Assembly: GCF_901709675.1 (NCBI RefSeq)
Contig: NC_051091.1
Span: 13,426,967-13,490,966 of the forward strand
Length of the DNA: 64,000 nucleotides
From: Syngnathus acus
Taxonomy: Eukaryota; Chordata; Actinopteri; Syngnathiformes; Syngnathidae
Direction: 5' to 3'
The translations under genes were made by a program, and so were the position numbers. This document shows, one piece after another, positions 46,472 to 57,724 of this stretch. Under the pieces are notes generated by a model. The model saw nothing but the letters and a program-made list of their open reading frames with translations, searched no databases and was not told where the DNA came from. How positions within the stretch are numbered: position 1 is the stretch's first letter; every line of letters starts with the position of its first letter.

Positions 46472-47865
46472 TAGGGCTGTGGACTCGGTCGGATTTTTGC
46501 ACCGAGTCCGAGTCCGGCCTCTTGACCACGAGTCCGAGTCCAAGTCCGAGTCCGGCTGTCCATTTTTTCTGTTAATTCATGTGACTGCTTAGTCTTTATT
46601 CAAGGCTAATTTAGATCAAAATCTAAATAATTACAACAGTTTTGTGATGGCTTTGTCTTTATTAAACATATAAACGAATACAATAAACAGATACTTTCAA
46701 GTTTTAATCATTAATTACACCATTATAGCTCAGACATTTATCTAAACACAAATAATTAGTGACGACCCCACAACTATCGAAACACATCAATGATATAAGC
46801 TGGGTGACATAATCGTCCTTGACATTGGTACATAATGTAAACATTAGCCTAAGTGCAACTCAACGTGGCCGCATTGATCGTAACTTACGCTCAGTTTCCC
46901 CCCCAAATCTAGAGGCAAAACATTGTTCTCTCGCTACTCCCGGGTTCTTCCATCTTGGCTGCGCGCGGGGCATTGTGGGTCTTGTACGTGCACGCACGCA
47001 GGCAGGCAGGCGCGGGCGCGCACGCAACAACTAAATTTGTCTTCATAACAAGCAAGCAGGGCTGTGGACAGTATTCCTACACGCATTCTCAGCAGCATGA
47101 TGAAAATAAAATTCAATAACGTCACTGAGGCATATTTTAACGAACTCCACTTCATTGTATGGCTTTTTAGCCCGTGCAATGTTCCAAGCCAGTTGAAACA
47201 ATGCAAGTGTGACAGTCTCTGAGTGCTTCGTAATTTTTTTGAAAAACTGTACCTATTTTTCTGCCTGACTTTTCAAAGTCTCCAAACTTGTGCTTGCGAA
47301 ATTCAGTCCCTTTTGCAAAGTCCTTATCGATATTGGCATGAAGTGAGCTGGAGTGGCGCTGACCATTTGAAGCTTTTAAATGCGCCAATGACGTCCGACA
47401 TATCAGGCAGAATGGCTTGCCATAGCGTTCAACAAAAAACAACTTTAACTCTGTTAAAAACGTCCTGTGTTCATCGTCATATATTCGTTTAGCTGTGCAT
47501 TTTTTCCTTGCCATTTTGGCAAGCGTCTTGTCAGCTTTTCTGGACCTAATGGTCACAGTCACCATTCATTAAAAAGCCAGCAAAACCAATCGCTCTGTTT
47601 GTCCCTCCTCCTTTGCGGGATTTCCCCTTACGCGCATGCGCGTTTGACCAAAAACCATATTGAACTCAAGCGAAGCAAATACGCACGAAAAATAAACACA
47701 AATGTTGATATGAACGTAAAAGAGCCGCATGAAACCAGCCAAAGAGCGTATTTTTTTTATTGTCGGACTCGGTGGACTCGGTCAAAATCAGCACCGAGTC
47801 CGAGTCCGGCAAAAATGACCGAGTCCGACCGAGTCCGAGTCCCCGAGTCCGAGTCCACAGCCCTG
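46472..47865 (-). mobile_element. hAT element with GAGTCC-rich ends and BED-finger remnant
   Basis: Ends TAGGGCTGTGGACTCGG and CCGAGTCCACAGCCCTG lie inside an exact duplication GTTTGAGT (46464-46471, 47866-47873). Both subterminal regions are packed with CCGAGTCCGAGTCC repeats. The minus strand at 47167-47565 codes for a hAT N-terminus with a C..C...H finger (GKPFCLICRTSLAHLKASN), related to the one at 9505-9882. The catalytic domain is absent. Confidence 0.92.
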
Positions 47866-48935
47866 GTTTGAGTAGGAGGCTTTTGTGCCAGACAGTGTCA
47901 TAGGCGGCTGTGAGATCGAGGAACACAGTCCCTGTCTTCAGTCTGCTCTCGAAACCATTTTCGATGAAGGTGGATAGGGCTAGTACTTGTTCTCCTGTGC
48001 TGCGGTCCTTGCAGAAACCTGCCTGATCCACACAAAGAAGTTCCGCTACTCCTGGCGATATACGTTGTAAAAGTAGTCGTTCCAAGATTTTGAAAGGAAC
48101 GCTGAGTAGGGAGATTGGGCGGTAGCTGGCTGGCAGTTTGTGGACTTTGCCAGGTTTTGGTATGGCAATAACTTTTCTTCGGGATCGAGTTTGTTTTTAC
48201 AATCCTAGTGTAGAATCGTGTCAGCCAGGTTTGGGCTCGGGGGCGAGGTGTTTCATGAACTCTGGAGAGATGTTGTCATATCTTGCTGCCTTTCCACATT
48301 TCAGGCTCTGCAGGACTTTCTCCAGTTCAGCACCTTCAAAAGGCTCTGGAATTCTACTCTCTCTGAGCACTTGTTGGTGTTTCTTTAGCTCAGATGAAAC
48401 TACTCTTCTGGTGGGTTTATCTTGAGTTACTTTTGCAATAGCCAGTAGGTGTGATGCAACTTGATTGGATGTGACGGCTGCTCGGTTTTGGCTGGGGGGC
48501 TTTTGTGCAGCTCCTAGACGGTAGATGAGGCTCCAGCATTTCCTGCTAGAGTGTGTAAAGTTCAGGTCAGCTACTGTCTCCTCCCATTTCCTTCGCCGAG
48601 GTGTAGTTAGCAATTCAATGAGATGGTCTGCTATCTCAGGGTCCCCTGATGTTTTGTAGGCTTGTAGGAGTGCAGCGCTTTCTTCGTCCAGGCATGGGAC
48701 GTACAGGGGTCGGTAGCCTCGTGGGATGGCTGAGTGGGCAGCTTTGTACATGGCACTGCAGAAGCGGTTGTAGGCTTCATCTACAGTGATGGTGTGGAGT
48801 GGGATGGTGACAACACTCCTATCCAGAGTTTCACTGTATTTCTTCCAGTTGGCTTTGCGGAAGTTCCAGCGCATCTTCCTTGGGCTGTTTGTGACTGGGA
48901 GCTGTAGGCCAACGTGTACAAGCAAGGGGCGGTGT

Positions 48936-49225
48936 CAGAGGCGTAGCCAGGAATTTTTCCAGTAGGGGCGCACGCCCACAGGAAAAAAAAATCGAACATC
49001 ACCCACGCCGTTCGCTGATCGCTAAAACAACATCCGGGTCCGGGAGGCAAACGGTGAATGGATAACATCGCGCACATAGAATAGCGCAAGCACATTCGCG
49101 CAAGACCGAAAGAAAAAAACGGCATGAAAATGAAGAATCGAAAAAGCTCGATTTTTTTCAACCGGGGCGCAGGGAGTCCTAACCGGGGCGCCGCCCCGGC
49201 TCGCCCCGGCTTGGCTACGCCTCTG
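48936..49225. mobile_element. hAT MITE inside the LINE
   Basis: This 290-bp element has ends CAGAGGCGTAGCCAGGAA and TTGGCTACGCCTCTG and an exact 8-bp duplication GGCGGTGT (48928-48935, 49226-49233). Confidence 0.95.
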
Positions 49226-50062
49226 GGCGGTGTTGACTGTGTGGAAAATCGTCAAGGATGAGGATCTGAGCAGGATAGGGCGTTCCATTCAAAGAGCTGA
49301 CCCAACACAGGTCAGGAGAATAGTCTTTCTTCCACCTGGCGGAGTGGAAGGTTCCTCTTTGTTTGGGATCGTGTATCAGGGCATGGTCATTTCTAGATGC
49401 CCAGTCTGAAAGTGCCTCTCCATCGCTATCCGCTGCTGGGTATCCCCAGTCAGGGTGGTAGCTGTTAAAAACTCCCACGTAGATGGCAGGGTGGGGTAGT
49501 GTGGGTAGGACCTGCAGATCCCAGTTGGCACTAGGGGGCTTGTACACATTGACAATATTGAAACCATCGATAGTTATGGTGTCAGAGAAATATGTTGTTA
49601 TCAAGTGGTTTGCTTCCACTATGTCAGAGCGCACATAGGTGGCCCGTCCATGTTTGGCATGTGGGGTGTGGCACAGGAGGTCAAAGCCTTTGATGGTGAA
49701 GCGGCCTGCTTCCTCTGTGCCAATGTGAGTCTCTTGGAGGCAGATAACGTCAATTGAGTGTTAGAAGGTGAGGACTTCAATAAGGCTTCACTTGGCTGCG
49801 GAAAGGCCTTTGACATTTAGTTGTAGTATCCGAAGGGCAGGTCCCACTGCGAGGTGATCTTGAAGCTGTTTGCTATCGGCTTTGGGACTGTGACCAGGAT
49901 TCTTTGACTTGGCTCTCAGGCGTCGTCTCTCGAAATTTAGTCTGCTGGTAGGATCATTTGCTTCCCTGGGCAAGCCCAGGTACTGACAGGGGGCGCGACG
50001 AGAACGCTGATCCATTGCCCCCACATTATGGTGCCCAATGGGCTCTAACAACACTATATATT

Positions 50063-50610
50063 AATAATAATAATAATAAATTTTATTTGTATAGCACCTT
50101 TCATACAAGAAATGCAGCTCAAAGCGCTTTACAACAATGAAAGAAAAACATGAATACATAAAAACAAAACATTAATGTATGCATACACAATTAATAAAGT
50201 GAGTTTAAAATAGGAGCACGCTTTAATAAAATAAAGAATATATCTTTAAGAAAAGGTAAAAAATAAAATAAAGATAAAGATAAAATTAGGCTTAAAATGA
50301 AATTTACAAAACGTAATTAGTTAAATGCTCGGGTAAAGAAATGAGTTTTAAGTTTTGTTTTGAAAATATCTAGCGACCTGGCCTCCCTGATACCTATTGG
50401 CAGTGTGTTCCATAGTTTGGGGGCGTAATTAACAAAGGCTGCATCACCGATCTTCTTTCTGCTGTTGCTGGGAGCCTCCAATAAACCAGCAGCAGATGAT
50501 CGCAGGGTTCTTGGAGGTATATAGCTAACAAGAGAGTTTGCAATGTAGCTTGGTCCCTGCCCGTTGAGGGCTTTGTATAGAAGGAGAAGGATATGAAAGG
50601 GTTTTTTTTT
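50063..50610 (-). mobile_element. LINE-derived 3' end, minus orientation
   Basis: (AAT)n, then TTTATTTGTATAGCACCTTT and CAAAGCGCTTTACAA, are the well-known end of a common fish interspersed repeat. The rest, up to the (T)n run at 50601, carries TTCCATAGTTTGGGGGCGTA, typical of the same family. There is no intact frame. Confidence 0.6.
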
Positions 50611-50640
50611 TTTTTTACATGTTTTACTACGTCTGGGTCT

Positions 50641-51076
50641 TACAGTTACAAAAAGAAAAGGAAACTAGCTTTTAAAGATGGAAATTGACAAACACAAAAG
50701 TGTGTTCGGCATGTTTTAAATGAAAACATGCTGGTATTGCCTGCCTCACAGAAACGGCTTACTGGGGTACCTACTTTGCAGGGACGTGCGGTCAGAGGAG
50801 GCAAGCCTCCCCTGCCATCATGAAAAGGGGAAAAAACAAATTCATTGTTTTTATTATAAAGTCATTTTCCTTTTAATTTCAGTAGTTTTGTATCATTTTG
50901 AACCAAAATCGCTGAATTTTTATAGTTATTTTAAAACCGAAGACGATTTGCTCGAAGGAGCCAACTTCCTGCCAAGCCTCCTCTGAGGATTGCGTAATCT
51001 ATGCTGACATGCTATGCAGTTAGACTGAACTGCTGTCTGTCTCTATGTCGCTGTTTAAGTGTTCAAACACTGTGAC
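50641..51076. other. Spacer, no gene recognised
   Basis: It holds no frame with recognisable similarity. CAAGCCTCCCCTGCC at 50802 and CAAGCCTCCTCTGAGG at 50971 could be decayed element ends. Confidence 0.35.
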
Positions 51077-51454
51077 TACCGTAATTTTCGGACTATAAGT
51101 CGCGGTTTCTTTCATAGTTTGGGTGGGGGGCGACTTATAAAAAGGAGCGACTTATATGTGTTTTTTTTCACAAATTTTCAAAATAAAAAAAAAAAAAAAA
51201 AAAGTGAAACCGCGATAAACGAACCGCGATGTAGCAAGGGATTACTGTAATTTGAATTTCAAGTGACGTCAGCAGCGCGACGCGGCGTGGCGCGGCGGTT
51301 GTTTACAAAAAGGACAAAGATTGATCACGGGATGACGAAGATGACAAAGGGCCCCACGTACTACCGGCATCATTAGCGGCTTTGTTTCTAAGTAACACGG
51401 AGGATGAAGAGTTTGAAGGATTTAAGGATTTGGAGTGACACAGAAGGTTTGAAA

Positions 51455-51790
51455 AACTATTATGGCTTTTACCCACGCCCGGTCCTACTCTACGGAGCTC
51501 TCTTTCACCTCCGTGGATTGAAGTCTGGGGCCGGCGCTCGGCCGGGTGGCTGTCCAGGGACGGTGGATGGGGCTCGGACATGGCTTTTACGCACGCCCGG
51601 TCCTACTCTACGGAGCTCTCTTTCACCTCCGTGGATGGAAGTCGAGGGCCGGCACTCGGCCGGGTGGCTGTCCGGGGACGGTGGATGGGGCTCGGTCATG
51701 GCTTTTATGCACGCCCGGTCCTATTCTATGGATCTCTCTTCCACCCCCGTGGCTGGAAGTCCACGCCGCCACACGCCTGGAAGTTTGTTT
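51455..51790 (+). repeat. Minisatellite, unit about 120 bp
   Basis: CACGCCCGGTCCTACTCTAC recurs at 51474 and 51593 and, with variants, at 51712, a period of about 119. The unit is open in all three plus frames and so gives spurious repetitive ORFs (for example ARSYSTELSFTSVDGSR). It should not be annotated as protein coding. Confidence 0.85.
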
Positions 51791-52154
51791 TGTTAAATAA
51801 AGAGCCGTTTACCAAACCCACGTCTTTCCTTGTACTTTGTTAAGGCTACAATCTAGTTATATACTAGATCTGTGGAATAACGACGAGGCTGACGTCAGGG
51901 CTCACGCGCGGCGTTGTTGACAAAGGACGAGGAATTTGATCGATGGATTTAATGATTTAGAGTGCACAGATGGTTTGATAATATTATTGCTTATATAATA
52001 GTTATTTCTAATTTATATATCGTTATATGGGCCTGTGGAATATTTGGAAGTGCAAGCGCCGTCAGCGGCGCGCACCCATTGTTGACAAAGGACGATCGAT
52101 GGATTTAATGAATTGGAGTGACACAGATGGTTTTATAAACGTGTTATTTATGTA

Positions 52155-52566
52155 CCGTATTTTCCGGACTATAAGGCGCACCGGACTATAAGGCGCACCT
52201 TCAATGAATGGCCGATTTTAAAACTCTGTCCTTATATAAGGCGCACCGGACTATAAGGCGCACCATTAATGCATCATGTCAGATTTTGAATCCAAATCAA
52301 ATCATTCTCCATTTTATTTATGTTATTTCAACTTCAGATGCAACTAATTACTTTATAATCACAAAATAATGATCCATAGTCTTTTTGGTTCATGATTCGT
52401 AGTCTTCAGCAGGCCACTTATGGTTGATTTCATGACACAATGCTTGAGGCCAGTTTAAATTTAGGAATTTGGTCCATATATAAGGCGCACCGGACTATAA
52501 GGCGCACAGTCGGCTTTTGAGAAAATTTTAGGTTTTTAGGTGCGCCTTATAGTCCGGCAAATACGG
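52155..52566. mobile_element. TA-flanked element with CCGTATTTTCCGG ends, copy 2
   Basis: It is 412 bp, with ends CCGTATTTTCCGGACTATAA and TTATAGTCCGGCAAATACGG. Comparison with 21940-21955, where the same host element is uninterrupted, shows TA once in the empty site and twice here. It has no coding sequence. Confidence 0.92.
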
Positions 52567-52919
52567 TAATAGTTTTTTTTAAATAACTGACTGTTACGTC
52601 AGGGCCGTTCTCAGCTCTTCGTTTGTGTTTATGTCACGTTAGCATACCTATCGTTTAGCCTGTTGTTGCTCGTTCATGACTGTTCTTGGTGTTGGATTTT
52701 GTCGAATAAATTGCCCCCCAAAATGCGACTTATACTCCGGAGCGACTTTTATATGTTTTTTTTCACTCTTTTGGGCATTTTATGGCTGATGCGACTTGTA
52801 CTCCGGAGCGATTTATAGTCCGAAAATTACGGTATATTAACTAATTTCCGTAGTTAAGCATATGTATTGAATATCTAGTGTTTTTTGTCATCTGTCTGTA
52901 ACGTCGTGTTTCTTTAGAT

Positions 52920-53250
52920 CAGAGGTCACAAACCTTTCTTAAACCGAGAGCTACTTCCTGGGTACTGATTAAGCCAAAGGGCTACCAGTTTGACACACAC
53001 TTCTGAAATAGCCAATTTGCTCAATTTGGCTTTCACTATGTGTTATTATTGTCATTTCCAGTTCACATGTAAGTGTGATTTTAACAAAAATAGCAAAAAT
53101 ACAGTCAAACCTTGGTTTTTGACCACAATCCGTTCCAGAAGGCGGTTTGATCTTTTACTTTATTTCAACAATGAACAGAATACAAAACATGTAGACATAA
53201 ATGAATTCTCTGTATCTAAGACATGTAATACAACTTAAACAAATTAACAA
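52920..53250. other. Decayed hAT-like end and spacer
   Basis: AGATCAGAGGTCACAAACCT followed by AGAGCTACTTCCTGGGTACT resembles the left end of a hAT element of the kind seen at 55065, but no matching right end or duplication is found. The remainder is unremarkable. Confidence 0.35.
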
Positions 53251-53251
53251 A

Positions 53252-53317
<66 letters not shown>

Positions 53318-53325
53318 GTGTGTGC

Positions 53326-53358
<33 letters not shown>
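53252..53358. repeat. (TG)n microsatellite
   Basis: About 105 bp of TG with a few C interruptions. Confidence 0.98.
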
Positions 53359-53496
53359 GATGGGGGTATATACAAAGGATAAAAAAGTCCAATAGATAGA
53401 GTATCCCCCTTATTCCTGAGGGCTCTCATGGGGCAACAAATAGGTTCAAAACTTCCGGTAAAATGCTCGCAATACAATACAAATGTGTTTAGCGTG

Positions 53497-53920
53497 TGTG
53501 GTGAATTCTCTTCGATGCTCTGCTGGTCTCCAAGATCAAACGGTGGATAGGTGGCTGGCTCAGGGAAGGAAAACTTCAGTGACACACAGCCAATTGGGGA
53601 AAGATTTTATTCAACCGATGTCAGAATTAAAGTGTCTCTCTCTAGCCAAAAAAGAAGTCCCCCTGTCTTCTCGCGCCTTGGATCTGATACCCCACGCCCC
53701 CCCTTACTCGGGCGCACGCACACGAGGGCTGCTGGATGTCCTCTGACCCCCCAGCCTGCCTTGTTGATTCTAACCAAATGGCCGATTCCTGTATACTGGT
53801 GCCAGGAAGTCTGCCTTCCTGGCCCAGGCCCCATAAAATCCCATGCGCGCGTGACCTAGTCACCTCTAAGCTTAGAAATGAAATATACATTGCATGAGAC
53901 TTAAATAAAAATACACTACA
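53497..53920 (-). mobile_element. Solo LTR related to the 5463/36740 LTRs
   Basis: It starts TGTGGTGAATTC and ends CACTACA, with CGTG on both sides (53493-53496, 53921-53924). Stretches such as GCTGGTCTCC, CAGTGACACAC and TTTATTCAACCGATGTCAGA are shared with 36740-36870. The interior is clearly diverged from the other two. No internal region is attached. Confidence 0.85.
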
Positions 53921-53958
53921 CGTGTTTCACAACAGCTGCAGCTGTAACAAAGCGCATA

Positions 53959-54469
53959 CCGTATTTATTCTAATCATCGCCCAGGGGGGTGGGCGATTAA
54001 TAGAGAACACATTTTGTCCGATCGCCAAGGGGTACTAAAATGGCCGATAATATGTATATTATCCTTATGTCGTATGCAATACCTGCATCTCACTGATGTT
54101 CTTAACACTAGAACAGCGGCTGTTTTGATCTACCTCTAACAGCGGGGTGCGTCAATTGACGCTCCATCGATGCGACACGTTACCGTCGCACATCATATGT
54201 TGCGCACGTCATGTTGTCGCGATCGTCTTGTTCGAGTGCACGCCCCGATAACGTAATTGTGTGAGGATATTGTAGTGGAGTGACGAGTGTAATTGTATCA
54301 TAATATAGAGATGAGGAGAACAAAATCCAAGTCGCATCAGCCTTCAAAAGAAAGTAAGCAGGATCGTAGCATGGGCGATAATTAGAGGTATCAATATTTT
54401 TTATTTATGTCATCGCTAACACACACTGGGCGATTATTAGAATATGGGCGATAATTAGAATAAATACGG
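53959..54469. mobile_element. TA-flanked element with CCGTATTTATTCTAAT ends
   Basis: Inverted ends CCGTATTTATTCTAATCATC and GATAATTAGAATAAATACGG, with repeated GGGCGAT(A/T)ATTAG motifs inside, lie between TA dinucleotides. It is 511 bp and carries no transposase. Confidence 0.85.
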
Positions 54470-54619
54470 TATATAGCAATGGCAAAACCACAAAGACAGC
54501 ATTTGCCAATCTTGTCAAGCTGGCGTTTGGCGACGATGACGTTTTGCTCCTAAAATACCCTCATATAACATTGGCAGCAGGTGTTTGAAGTTGACATAAA
54601 TTGAGATTGTTAGAATAGG

Positions 54620-54962
54620 CCTCAGTGCACTGGTTCGCACGTCTGCCTCACAGTTAGAAGGGTGCGGATTCGATTCCACATTCGGCCCTCCCTGTCTGGA
54701 GTTTGGATGTTCTCCCTGTGCCTGCATGGGTTCTCCTCAGGCACTCCGGTTTCCTCCCACATCCCAAAAACATGTATAGGAGGCTGATTAAGGACTCCAA
54801 ATTGCCCGTAGATCTGAGTGCGAGTGCGGATGGTTGTTCGTCTCTGTGTGCCCTGCGATTGGCTGGCAACCGGTTCAGGGTGTCCCCCGCCTAATGCTGG
54901 GATAGGCTCCAGCACGCCCGCGACCCCCATGGGGACAAGTGGTACAGAAAATGGATGGATAG
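54620..54962 (+). repeat. tRNA-like SINE, plus orientation
   Basis: It has the head AGTGCACTGGTTCGCACGTC, box GATTCGATTCC, body CCCACATCCCAAAAACATGT and the tail GAAAATGGATGGAT. It is the most complete plus-strand copy in the window. Confidence 0.7.
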
Positions 54963-55064
54963 AATAGGCCTCTTTAGCACATGTGATTAGCTAGGTAGCT
55001 TGAGCTATGCCGTCGTATCACTGCGACCTTTCTCTTGCTTTTACTGGCTTTCCCTTCTCTATGA

Positions 55065-55943
55065 CAGTGGTCCCCAACCTTTTTTGCGCCACGGACCAGT
55101 TACGTGTCAGAAATATTTTCGCGGACCGGCCTTTATATAAATAAATAATACATTTATATAAATAAATAATACATTTATAATAAATATATAAATACAATGA
55201 AATAAAATGATATGACTGGCATAAAAACAATTATAAACGACATAAAAATAAAACTCACAATTACGTTGAATTAGTGGGAGCACTGAGCTTGTTTCTCAGA
55301 AACGAGCCGGTCCCATCTAGGCATAATCGGAGACAATGACACTCGAAGTGGTTAAGGTTTGTCTTTTAATACAGGATGCTTGGTCTCCATGTGCCGAAGC
55401 AATTTTGAAGGCTTCATTGCCTCGTTATCTAGCCTGTCGCCACATATTATGCAGAGTGGGCTTGGCGCGTCAGAGTCACCTGTGGCGATAAATCCATATT
55501 TTAAGTAGGACTCCTGAAATTTTCTTTTAAATGCAGCTTTCCTTTTCTTATAAGTCGTAGCCTCTTCTTCCGTCTCCTCATTGGGCTTTTTTCCCTTTCC
55601 GAAGAAGCTTTCCAAACATCTCTGTTTCTTGTTCATATTTGCTTGCTTCGTGGGCTTGACTGAGGTGGCATGTCACGTGACCGAGACGAGCGTCTTGACC
55701 TGAACCGACGGATGTAATTGGGAGAGAATTACAAATGTTTTATACTTTTCAAAATAAATTTTTACTCATTTTTGCTAGCTTTGCGGGCTCGACTGGGGAA
55801 ACATGTCACATGAGCGACGAGCGTCTTGACCTGAATTAATTGATCATCGATAAAAAAAAAAAACTTCTGTGCGGCTTGGCGGCCCGGTACCAAGTGACCC
55901 ACGGACCGGTACCGGTCCGCGGACCGGGGGTTGGGGACCCCTG
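55065..55943 (-). mobile_element. hAT element with ZBED-like N-terminus
   Basis: The ends CAGTGGTCCCCAACC and GGTTGGGGACCCCTG lie inside an exact duplication CTCTATGA (55057-55064, 55944-55951). The minus strand at 55352-55636 codes for the N-terminus of a ZBED5-like hAT transposase (MNKKQRCLESFFGKGKK; finger PLCIICGDRL...LLRHMETKHP). The rest of the gene is deleted. Confidence 0.93.
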
Positions 55944-55951
55944 CTCTATGA

Positions 55952-56858
55952 CACTCTTTGCACATACGTACGTAGGCGTTGATCTCAGTTAAGACTACAA
56001 GGTCACACATTATCACACAGGCTAGGCAGAGTTGCCCCCTTGTAGGAGGGCAGGCAAGAGTAGTAAGAGACCACCTTGGTGGTGGTCCCTTCTGCAATCT
56101 GGCAGAGAAGACTTCACAGCAGTGTATCGATCTTTCTGGCATACATTAAATAGTTAAACTGGGAAATCAGCCTTCTGGTAATTACTATTAGCATAGCGAG
56201 ATTAAAGATAAAGAATTCGGACAAGATCTAACAAGATGTTCACGTGAACGTTGACGAATGATTGCAGTGACAGAAGTGTGGAACATGTCATTATTCCATG
56301 ACTGTCTGCCAACAAATGTGGCTACATACAAGTCATCAAAGCAACAACTACAGCATGACATAACAAAGGACAAACATATCACCCCACCCCTAACTGTCGG
56401 CCTGCTGGGTGAGAGGCCTGGCCCTGAGGTCCACCACAGCAGTTGTATGACATAGAGCGACATGAAGCTTGTTTACACAAAGCCTCAAAAATTCAAGCCG
56501 GGCACCGAGCGCACGTTGTTGCTGGCTCCTCCCTCTATCACATCAGCTCACATTTACGAACGTGCGTGTGTACCATAGCCATAAAACGTGGATAAGCTCG
56601 CCGTCCTTAGGCGTCTTGTGGAATCTCCGGTAGCCAAACAAACAACATGCAGACGTCCCACTGCAGAAACAGCTTTTATGCATGGGCGTAGGTTTATATG
56701 GTGATGGTAGGTACATATCGCATCCAATATTTGGGGAATACAAAATAGTCCTTACCAATATTTACCATTTTATTTCAATACAGCGAAAATCTGTATTTAT
56801 TAATGTAATATCTCAGTATACCAAGCGGTGGTAGCATTCATTTAAAAATTATTTTAAA
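55952..56858. other. Intergenic, no gene recognised
   Basis: I see no coding sequence and no element ends. A GTAAATGTGAGC-type stretch near 56546 is unremarkable. Confidence 0.4.
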
Positions 56859-56861
56859 TTA

Positions 56862-57581
56862 CCGTTTTTTTCCGTGTATAATGCGCCCCCATGTATAATA
56901 CGCACCCTAAAAATGGCATGTTGATGCTGGAAAAAAGCCTGTACCCATGTATAATACGCACCCAATTTTTTTTTTTTTTTTTTTTTTAAGTCCCAATGAT
57001 CGTCACACACGCAGGGAGGCAATGGGTCCCATTTTTATAGTCTTTGGTATGGTCTTAACTAGGCTGGATGTATTTTTTTTTTGTTGGCGTTGATTTCTCC
57101 GACTGCCCGTAAAGGCACCACCGCGATCAGATGAAAAGAGAGGAAAGTGACGTGCGGACATGTGAAAAAGGCGGCTCTGTATGGGAGAGACGTTGAAGAG
57201 GAATAAAAACACCCTTGGAAACCAAAACTTGCCCCTCGTCGTGACTCGGAGCCGCAACAAATGTTTCGGATTTGTGTAGGGTACATTGTGACAGCAAACG
57301 AGCAGGTGATCGAGCAAGCGTCTGATACGAGAGCATTGCGTTCGTATGGAGCGTGTTTGAAGTGAACAGCAGAGACGAAAGGAACATGGCAAAGTGTTGT
57401 GAAATAAAATATTACCTGTAATACGCATTTTGTTATTTGCTGATTGTATTAAACGATCACATTCATTGTCAGTCAAGAAGAGAAGAGGACTATTATCCCT
57501 TCTTTGACGAAATGACCAGAGCACAGTACAAACACACTATTGTCGGTCAGTCCTGTTGTTGGTTTTGTTGTACCATGATTT

Positions 57582-57621
<40 letters not shown>

Positions 57622-57722
57622 AAAAAAAATTAAAAAAAATTTGTACCCATGTATAATGCGCACCCCAGATTTTAGGACAATAAATTAGTTAAATTTTGCG
57701 CATTATACACGGAAAAAAACGG
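56862..57722. mobile_element. TA-flanked element with CCGTTTTTTTCC ends, copy 2
   Basis: The ends CCGTTTTTTTCCGTGTATAA and TTATACACGGAAAAAAACGG lie between TA dinucleotides. It matches 40734-41661, with a shorter SINE piece and a long poly(A) (57586-57640). It is 861 bp and has no transposase. Confidence 0.85.
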
Positions 57723-57724
57723 TA

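Larger units (their letters stand above)
45250..50055 (-). pseudogene. CR1/Jockey-group LINE, nearly full length, broken by two insertions
   Basis: On the minus strand the order is endonuclease start (LRILQLNVKGLSAAK, about 49830), later endonuclease (VNVYKPPSANWDLQVL, YHPDWGYPAADSDG, 49215-49634), a pre-RT region (48221-48925: KMRWNFRKANWKKYSETL, LKCGKAARYDNISPEFMKHL), RT motifs (QAGFCKDRSTGEQVL and VFLDLTAAYDTVWH with catalytic D, about 47990; FIYADDICLAF, 46245-46275), a thumb-like part (NPTYLGVTLDRTLSFKEHLK) and a C-terminal zinc-knuckle-like segment (LHKWGSSPTPLCACGEEQTM...HIIEVCPLH). Stops and frameshifts are many. A hAT (46472-47865) and a MITE (48936-49225) interrupt it. The clade within the Jockey/CR1 group is not decided. 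Confidence 0.8.
51079..52832. mobile_element. TA-flanked element with CCGTAATTTTCGG ends, full copy
   Basis: The ends CCGTAATTTTCGGACTATAA and TTATAGTCCGAAAATTACGG lie between TA dinucleotides (51077-51078, 52833-52834). It contains a minisatellite with units of about 120 bp (51455-51790) and another TA-flanked element (52155-52566). It has no transposase. The 5'-truncated relative is at 21310-22233. Confidence 0.85.

Noticed and set aside
51474-51843. Long overlapping frames with ARSYSTELSF-type repeats in several plus frames, also at 21266-21638
   Set aside because: They arise from a minisatellite of about 120 bp without in-frame stops. There is no family match, and the frames exist in all phases.
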